This document shows positions 32,897 through 37,503 of a stretch of 37,503 nt of DNA, in pieces. Position numbers and translations under genes: made by a program. Below the pieces are notes generated by a model. It ran no database searches, was not told where the DNA came from, and saw only the letters and a list, made by a program, of their open reading frames with translations. Source of the DNA: Lachnospiraceae bacterium (GTDB taxonomy: Bacteria; Bacillota; Clostridia; Lachnospirales; Lachnospiraceae). Location of the stretch: the NCBI GenBank assembly GCA_019421365.1, contig JAHZFJ010000037.1:1-37503 (forward strand). The letters run 5' to 3'. Within the stretch, counting starts at the first letter, position 1; each line of letters begins with the position of its first letter.

Positions 32897-33235
32897 ATGA
32901 AGAAGCTTGAAATGATTATCAAACCTGAGAAACTTGAAGACTTGAAAGTGATACTTGATGATTGTCATGCTAGTGGTATCATGCTAACTAATATCATGGG
33001 CTATGGTAACCAAAAAGGTTACAAACAAGTATACCGCGGTACCGAGTACAACGTAAACTTATTACCTAAAGTAAAAGTTGAAACAGTTGTATCCGATGAA
33101 GTTGCAGAAGTTATAATCGCTAAGGTACTAGACCAAATCAACACTGGTAATTATGGCGATGGTAAGATCTTTATCCACGATGTTGAAGATGCTGTAAGAA
33201 TTCGTACCGGTGAACGTGGTGCAGAAGCACTTTAA
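32897..33235 (+). CDS. glnK: P-II family nitrogen regulatory protein (GlnK-type)
   Basis: A 112-residue trimeric sensor of ATP/ADP and 2-oxoglutarate. The T-loop reads GNQKGYKQVYRGTEYNVNLLPKVKVE; it keeps the Gln of QKG (2-oxoglutarate/Mg site) and the Tyr of RGTEY at the position uridylylated in enteric bacteria. The B-loop TGNYGDGKIF and the C-loop RIRTGERG are intact. Being next to amtB points to a GlnK that blocks the ammonium channel when nitrogen is ample. Whether the Tyr is modified here is unknown. GAGGAGG lies 8 nt before the ATG. Confidence 0.93.
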   Translation: MKKLEMIIKPEKLEDLKVILDDCHASGIMLTNIMGYGNQKGYKQVYRGTEYNVNLLPKVKVETVVSDEVAEVIIAKVLDQINTGNYGDGKIFIHDVEDAVRIRTGERGAEAL

Positions 33236-33306
33236 ACGAGATTTACTCAATGTAACTTTATTATACTTCCTTACATACAATACAATTATATGCTTATATT
33301 ATCGAA

Positions 33307-33355
33307 GGAGATAATTTGTTTTCACCACAGGTGATTACAGATTATCTCCTTTTTT
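33307..33355 (+). terminator. Intrinsic terminator between the P-II gene and amtB
   Basis: GGAGATAAT (33307-33315) pairs with ATTATCTCC (33341-33349) and an inner TCACC-ACA-GGTGA (33322-33334) extends the hairpin. TTTTTT follows. It lies about 40 bp before the amtB start, so amtB transcription requires readthrough or an unseen promoter. Confidence 0.85.
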
Positions 33356-33395
33356 GTGTAGAGTCGGGAGTGTCACAAAAAGGGAGGATTTAATT

Positions 33396-34634
33396 ATGGA
33401 CGATATTAAATTATTAATGGATATTATGTGGACTATGATAGCTGCATTCCTAGTGTTTTTTATGCAAGCTGGTTTCGCAATGGTTGAAGCTGGTTTTACT
33501 CGTGCTAAGAACGCTGGAAACATTCTTATGAAGAACCTAATGGATTTTGTGCTTGGTTCCATATTCTTCTTCATAATTGGTTTTGCTTTAATGTTTGGTG
33601 ACGATGTTGGTGGTATTATCGGTACTACAGGCTTCTTTAATCCACAATCTTTATCAAACGTAACAACTCTACCTATTGGAGTATTTATGATATTCCACAC
33701 TGTATTCTGTGCCACCGCAGCTACAATCGTATCTGGCTCTATGGCAGAAAGAACCAAATTCAAAGCGTACTTAATCTACAGTGCTTGTATCAGTGTATTC
33801 ATCTATCCAATTACAGGCCACTGGATCTGGGGTGGTGGTTGGTTAGCTGAACTGGGATTCCATGATTTCGCTGGATCAACAGCTGTTCACTCTGTTGGAG
33901 GTTGGTGTGCACTTATTGGTGCCAAAATCCTTGGACCACGTATTGGTAAATACTCAAAAGATGGCAAAGTTAATGCCATTCCAGGTCATAACCTTCCACT
34001 GGGGGCTTTAGGCGTATTCATTCTATGGTTCTGCTGGTTTGGCTTCAACACTGGTTCTACTACCGCAGCAACAACTACACTTGGTGATATTGCAATGACT
34101 ACTAATCTTGCTGCCGTAACAGCTACATTAGCTACATTACTATTAACTTGGTTACGTTATGGTAAACCGGATATTTCAATGACTTTCAATGGTTCTCTAG
34201 CTGGCCTTGTTGCTATTACAGCTGGATGTGATGTTGTATCTTACTGGGGTGCCTTTATAATCGGTTTAATAGCAGGTGTTGCCGTAGTATTCGTTATTGA
34301 ATTCATTGATAAAAAACTTAAAATTGATGATCCAGTTGGTGCAACTGGTGTCCACTGGGCATGCGGTATTCTTGGTACATTATTAACTGGCTTATTCTCA
34401 ACTAGTAAAGATGTTGGCCTCGGTTTATTCTATGGTGGTGGATTTGAATTCTTCGGAAAACAAATCGTTGGTGTTCTTGCAGTTGGTGCTTACACTGCAG
34501 TGGCGGCCTTCATCATCTTCAAATTAATAGATAAAACAGTTGGTTTACGTGTAAGTGCACAAGAAGAAGACGACGGACTTGATGTTCATGAACATGGAAC
34601 TGGCGCATATGCCGATTTCCAGATTAAATTGTAG
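33396..34634 (+). CDS. amtB: Ammonium transporter, Amt family
   Basis: A 412-residue channel with about 11 membrane helices. Early sequence has FFMQAGFAMVEAGFTRAKN. The twin pore histidines are in GSTAVHSVGGW and GATGVHWACGILG. The phenylalanine-gate region is MIFHTVFCATAATIVSGSMAER. It imports ammonium as ammonia/ammonium and is blocked by GlnK. The start is ATG at 33396 with AGGGAGG 8 nt upstream; the frame runs 14 codons further into the terminator region. It follows the P-II gene across a terminator and ends at 34741-34780. Confidence 0.96.
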   Translation: MDDIKLLMDIMWTMIAAFLVFFMQAGFAMVEAGFTRAKNAGNILMKNLMDFVLGSIFFFIIGFALMFGDDVGGIIGTTGFFNPQSLSNVTTLPIGVFMIFHTVFCATAATIVSGSMAERTKFKAYLIYSACISVFIYPITGHWIWGGGWLAELGFHDFAGSTAVHSVGGWCALIGAKILGPRIGKYSKDGKVNAIPGHNLPLGALGVFILWFCWFGFNTGSTTAATTTLGDIAMTTNLAAVTATLATLLLTWLRYGKPDISMTFNGSLAGLVAITAGCDVVSYWGAFIIGLIAGVAVVFVIEFIDKKLKIDDPVGATGVHWACGILGTLLTGLFSTSKDVGLGLFYGGGFEFFGKQIVGVLAVGAYTAVAAFIIFKLIDKTVGLRVSAQEEDDGLDVHEHGTGAYADFQIKL

Positions 34635-34740
34635 ATATAACCGTTATAGCGAATTACGGCTGAAGCTGTTGTACTGACTATAATGTTTATATATAAGTGA
34701 CGATCATAACACCTTCATGAGTCACGCTTAATCTAACACC

Positions 34741-34780
34741 CTACCCATGCCAAACCCTAATGGTATGGGTAGTTTTCTTT
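34741..34780 (+). terminator. Intrinsic terminator after amtB
   Basis: CTACCCATGCCA (34741-34752) and TGGTATGGGTAG (34761-34772) pair with one mismatch and an 8-nt loop, followed by TTTTCTTTT. It lies between the convergent ends of amtB and tyrS. Confidence 0.82.
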
Positions 34781-34782
34781 TA

Positions 34783-36042
34783 CTATATATTGTTTTTTAT
34801 TACCTTCACAATCTTATTCTTTCCTACTGCTAATATAAAGGATTCCTCTTGCATATGAAAGCTTAGTTCAGAAAATTTTTCGCCATCTATCTTTACTGCA
34901 TTCTGTGTTATTAATCTACGTCCTTCACTCTTACTTTTAGCAAATTTCACATTACAGATTAACATTGGTAAATCAATCTCTCCATTTTCCATCAGGTCTG
35001 GGTGTCCCAATGATTGATTTAACACGTATTCCTTAATATTATCAGGCACTTCCTTTTGCTGGTACATCACTTGAAAATTGTTCTCTGCCTCTTCTGCTTT
35101 ATCAATGCCATGATATAGACTTGTTATTTCACACGCTAAACTCATCTTAATATCTCTAGGGTTCACTTCGCCGCTCTCTAATTCCCTTTTGTAGCCTTCC
35201 ACTTCATCAGGGTGTATATCAGTTACTAATTCAAAATAACGAATAATTAAGTGATCTGGAATTGTCATCACTTTACGGTAGATGGCATCTGGTTCTTCAT
35301 CAATCCCAATGTAGTTGCCAAGGCTCTTACTCATCTTATTAACTCCATCTGTTCCTTCGAGAATTGGTACAAACATTGCTATCTGGCTCTCTAAACCGTA
35401 ATCTTTTTGTAAAGCTCTTCCCATTAATATATTAAAGGTTTGATCCGTACCTCCAAGCTCAATATCAGCTTCAATATGAACAGAATCGTAAGCCTGCATA
35501 AGTGGGTAAAAGAATTCATGTAACCCAATTGCTTGCTGATTCTTGTAACGATTTGAGAAATCATCTCTCTCTAAAATTCTTGCTACAGTTACTTTACCTG
35601 CTAACGAGATAACATCTTCAAAATTTAATTTCTTAAGCCATTCACTATTAAATCGAATCTCCGTCTTTTCTGAGTCAAGGACCTTCATAATCTGTTCTGC
35701 ATATGTCTTTGCATTAGTTAAAACTTCTTCCTCTGTCATTTGATTTCTAACTTTGCTTCTTCCCGTAGGATCACCAATTCTACCAGTAAAGTCTCCAATA
35801 ATAATAACTGCACGATGCCCTAGGTCTTGCAATTGTTTTATTTTACGAAGTACAACCGTATGACCAAGATGAATATCTGGTGCAGAAGGATCAAGTCCTA
35901 GTTTAACGATAAGTGGTTTCTGCTGATCATAACTTCTCCTTAACTTGTTAAGCAGGTCCTCTTCGTTAATCAGCTCAAATAGCCCCTTCTTAATAATCTT
36001 CAATTGTTCCTCCGGTTGTTTGGTAATTAATTTGTTTGTCAT
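34783..36042 (-). CDS. tyrS: Tyrosyl-tRNA synthetase
   Basis: A 419-residue class I aminoacyl-tRNA synthetase. The HIGH motif appears as HLGH in DPSAPDIHLGHTVVL, and KMSKS is in VNKMSKSLGNYIG. An S4 RNA-binding domain is at the C-terminus (LICNVKFAKSKSEGRRLITQNAVKIDG). The N-terminal active site resembles the TyrZ type more than B. subtilis TyrS in the DPSAPD region. The start is ATG at 36042 with GGGAG 6 nt upstream; the frame runs six codons further. It is preceded by a tyrosine T-box leader and its own promoter. Confidence 0.96.
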   Translation of the reverse strand: MTNKLITKQPEEQLKIIKKGLFELINEEDLLNKLRRSYDQQKPLIVKLGLDPSAPDIHLGHTVVLRKIKQLQDLGHRAVIIIGDFTGRIGDPTGRSKVRNQMTEEEVLTNAKTYAEQIMKVLDSEKTEIRFNSEWLKKLNFEDVISLAGKVTVARILERDDFSNRYKNQQAIGLHEFFYPLMQAYDSVHIEADIELGGTDQTFNILMGRALQKDYGLESQIAMFVPILEGTDGVNKMSKSLGNYIGIDEEPDAIYRKVMTIPDHLIIRYFELVTDIHPDEVEGYKRELESGEVNPRDIKMSLACEITSLYHGIDKAEEAENNFQVMYQQKEVPDNIKEYVLNQSLGHPDLMENGEIDLPMLICNVKFAKSKSEGRRLITQNAVKIDGEKFSELSFHMQEESFILAVGKNKIVKVIKNNI

Positions 36043-36108
36043 AGAAATCTCCCTTTCCAAGACATTGCTGCAAGAGTTTAGTGGTATTGCGCCTAGATTT
36101 TGTTGTAT

Positions 36109-36458
36109 AAAAAAGCTCCCATCCCATGCGTATATTTACACAAAGGACGAGAGCATCTATTCTCACGTGTTACCACCTTTATTCACCATAGTATTGCTAC
36201 TTTTGGTCTCGTCAGGTACGCCATCTCATCTACATGATTACAAATATGGATTATACCCTATCAATATAACGGTTGCACCCGTCACAGCCTACTACATACT
36301 TTGTATGATTCAGTGTGAAACTCCGAGATGTATTTCAAGATCTTCTTTTTGCACCTCTCATCAACCGGTAACTTTCTGTTAAAAGAATGTTTCTCTACTT
36401 CTTCTCTTCAATGTCTTTCAATCAATATAATTTTTTCAAGTAATTGTATCACTTGTTT
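36109..36458 (-). promoter_or_regulatory. Tyrosine T-box leader of tyrS
   Basis: On the minus strand, stem I contains the specifier loop GAAATACATC with TAC (36330-36332), a Tyr codon. The T-box sequence AAGGTGGTAACACG (36166-36179) should pair with the uncharged tRNA-Tyr acceptor end. The terminator is GCTCTCGTCC (36145-36154) with GGATGGGAGC (36115-36124) and six T (36109-36114). AAAGG in the T-box can pair with CCTTT as the antiterminator. Uncharged tRNA-Tyr therefore turns tyrS on. Confidence 0.92.
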
Positions 36459-36464
36459 CAAACA

Positions 36465-36493
36465 ATACTATATCAGTTTAAGCAACATGTCAA
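36465..36493 (-). promoter_or_regulatory. Sigma-A promoter of the tyrS T-box transcript
   Basis: Minus-strand TTGACA (36488-36493, perfect) and TAGTAT (36465-36470) have 17-bp spacing. The start falls near 36458, just upstream of T-box stem I. Confidence 0.82.
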
Positions 36494-36642
36494 CCCTTAC
36501 TTCAGAAATTCGTGTTTTTGTTTTATTTACATAATTTTTAGATTCTCCTTATTTTATTATCTTGTAAGTTATGATACACTAATATCATTGAAAATATTAT
36601 GTAGACTGATTGTTACTACTATACAGAAAAGAGGAACGAACG

Positions 36643-37377
36643 TTGGCGAAAGAGACTAAATTAGATGATTCCGCTGGAATCTATGTTAAAAGAGGGAAAC
36701 AGACAGAGCGTGAGAAAATGAGCGATATGAGCTTCAAAGAAAAGGTCGCTTATTTTAATATGTACTATACAAAAAAAATTATTTTTATCGTTTGTATTGC
36801 AAGTATATTAGGCTATCTAATTTACCAAGTATTTTCCCCAAGAATAGATGAGTTATTGAATATAGCAGTAATTAATGATTATTTCGACCAAGAACAAGTT
36901 AAAGATTTCATTAGTGATTTAGATACACATTTTGAAGTAGATCCTGACAAGGAGAAGATCTCTTTTGATTATAGTTATTATATATCCGACTCGGATATGT
37001 CTCAGAGCACTGTAAGTTCTATTCAAAAGATATCGACGTATGTGGCAGCAAAAGGGCTTGATGTTGTTATAACTGATGAAGCCTGTCTTAAGACCTTAAT
37101 AGAGAATGGCTACCTTATTAGCTTATCTGATTTACTCCCAGCTGATATGTATACTGATTTAGCTGATAGATATTATTCAGGAGCTGTCAAAGACGAAGAC
37201 CTAGATGGCAATGCGTCATACGGTCCCCAAGAGTCGTATGGTATCTATATTGATGATAGTGAGATTTATAAAAAAAGCGGTTCCTCTATAGAGAAGCCTG
37301 TTCTTGGAGTTATAGGTAACTCTCCTAACAAAGATAATGCAATTGAATTAATCAGATATCTATTAGAATTAGAGTAA
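36643..37377 (+). CDS. Single-pass membrane protein of unknown function
   Basis: I do not recognise this 244-residue protein. A basic, charged N-terminal stretch of about 45 residues precedes one membrane segment (about residues 46-66, IIFIVCIASILGYLIYQVF). The rest is outside. The external part has LDVVITDEACLKTLIENGYL and a final DNAIELIRYLLELE, weakly like lobes of extracellular solute-binding proteins, but no lipobox or transporter is near. The start is TTG at 36643, 8 nt after GAGG; the upstream ATG at 36610 lacks an RBS. It is divergent from tyrS, with about 150 bp between their start regions. Confidence 0.62.
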   Translation: MAKETKLDDSAGIYVKRGKQTEREKMSDMSFKEKVAYFNMYYTKKIIFIVCIASILGYLIYQVFSPRIDELLNIAVINDYFDQEQVKDFISDLDTHFEVDPDKEKISFDYSYYISDSDMSQSTVSSIQKISTYVAAKGLDVVITDEACLKTLIENGYLISLSDLLPADMYTDLADRYYSGAVKDEDLDGNASYGPQESYGIYIDDSEIYKKSGSSIEKPVLGVIGNSPNKDNAIELIRYLLELE

Positions 37378-37420
37378 AAGATAAACAAAAGTTTTTAGAT
37401 TATAAATATATATACAGAAT

Positions 37421-37449
37421 AATAAAAAAGACAATCTTCAAGATTGTCT
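37421..37449 (-). terminator. Intrinsic terminator for a minus-strand gene beyond the window
   Basis: AGACAATCT and AGATTGTCT (37429-37437 and 37441-37449) form a perfect 9-bp stem with a 3-nt loop. On the minus strand it is followed by TTTTTT (37424-37429) and ATTATT. A minus-strand gene to the right of 37503 would end here. Confidence 0.65.
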
Positions 37450-37458
37450 GATATGCTA

Positions 37459-37500
37459 CCCCTATATAGGACAATTAAATATAATAGTCCTATATGGGGG
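37459..37500. repeat. Inverted repeat at the right edge
   Basis: CCCCTATATAGGAC (37459-37472) and GTCCTATATGGGGG (37487-37500) are near-perfect inverted copies separated by 14 AT-rich bases. The arms are long and unlike a simple terminator. The window ends here, so the full extent is unknown. Confidence 0.5.
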
Positions 37501-37503
37501 TAT

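Noticed and set aside
1..37503. CRISPR array, prophage or toxin-antitoxin locus
   Set aside because: No regularly spaced repeats, integrase, phage structural gene or small toxin-like pair was found on either strand.

Overview
The window comes from an AT-rich, endospore-forming Firmicute. Gene content and order (a yabP/yabQ/spoVT sporulation cluster, HprK with a Crh-like HPr, a tyrosyl T-box, a 412-residue AmtB next to a P-II protein) fit the Clostridia, most likely a Lachnospiraceae member near Lachnoclostridium phytofermentans. The species guess is inference from gene style, not a database match. Nearly all of 1-32564 is coded on the minus strand. Genes at 24962-25417, 32897-34634 and 36643-37377 are on the plus strand.

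1-4575, sporulation, division and nucleoid block. In minus-strand order: tdk, spoVT, mazG, hup, rqcP, yabP, yabQ, divIC/ftsB, tRNA-Met. This is close to the order in Bacillus subtilis, including the tRNA after divIC. Two sporulation genes, yabP and spoVT, have their Shine-Dalgarno sequence buried in one arm of an inverted repeat. A roughly 312-bp imperfect palindrome separates spoVT from mazG.

4654-8270, envelope signalling and export. An ECF sigma factor overlaps its membrane-anchored, anti-sigma-like partner. A second large palindrome flanked by direct repeats separates this pair from a homodimeric ABC exporter.

8411-14030, glycolysis and replication. dnaE is followed by pfkA, and a secreted protein of unknown function lies upstream of dnaE with its own promoter.

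14231-24629, carbon control, cell wall and repair. In transcription order: ftsH, a Cof-type phosphatase, uvrC, hprK, a ROK glucokinase, then murB, rapZ, whiA and a Crh-like HPr whose position 15 is Glu instead of His. HPr kinase and a Ser46-only HPr-like target lie about 4 kb apart, suggesting a local carbon-status circuit.

24962-32564, a UPF0178 protein, then an oligopeptide/dipeptide ABC importer (binding lipoprotein, two permeases, one fused double-ATPase) downstream of an M20 amidohydrolase and an unrecognised Gln-Gly-Lys-repeat protein.

32764-34780, nitrogen sensing and uptake. A strong promoter is followed at once by an intrinsic terminator, then a P-II gene, a second terminator, and amtB. 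This suggests control by transcription attenuation.

34783-37503, tyrS with a complete tyrosine T-box leader (UAC specifier) and its promoter, a divergent membrane-anchored protein of unknown function, and hairpins at the right edge.

No CRISPR array, recognisable transposase, phage gene or rRNA was seen. I did not find a clear-cut new multi-gene system. The most unusual signals are the two SD-masking inverted repeats, the two large intergenic palindromes, the Glu15 HPr and the promoter-terminator leader of the P-II gene.
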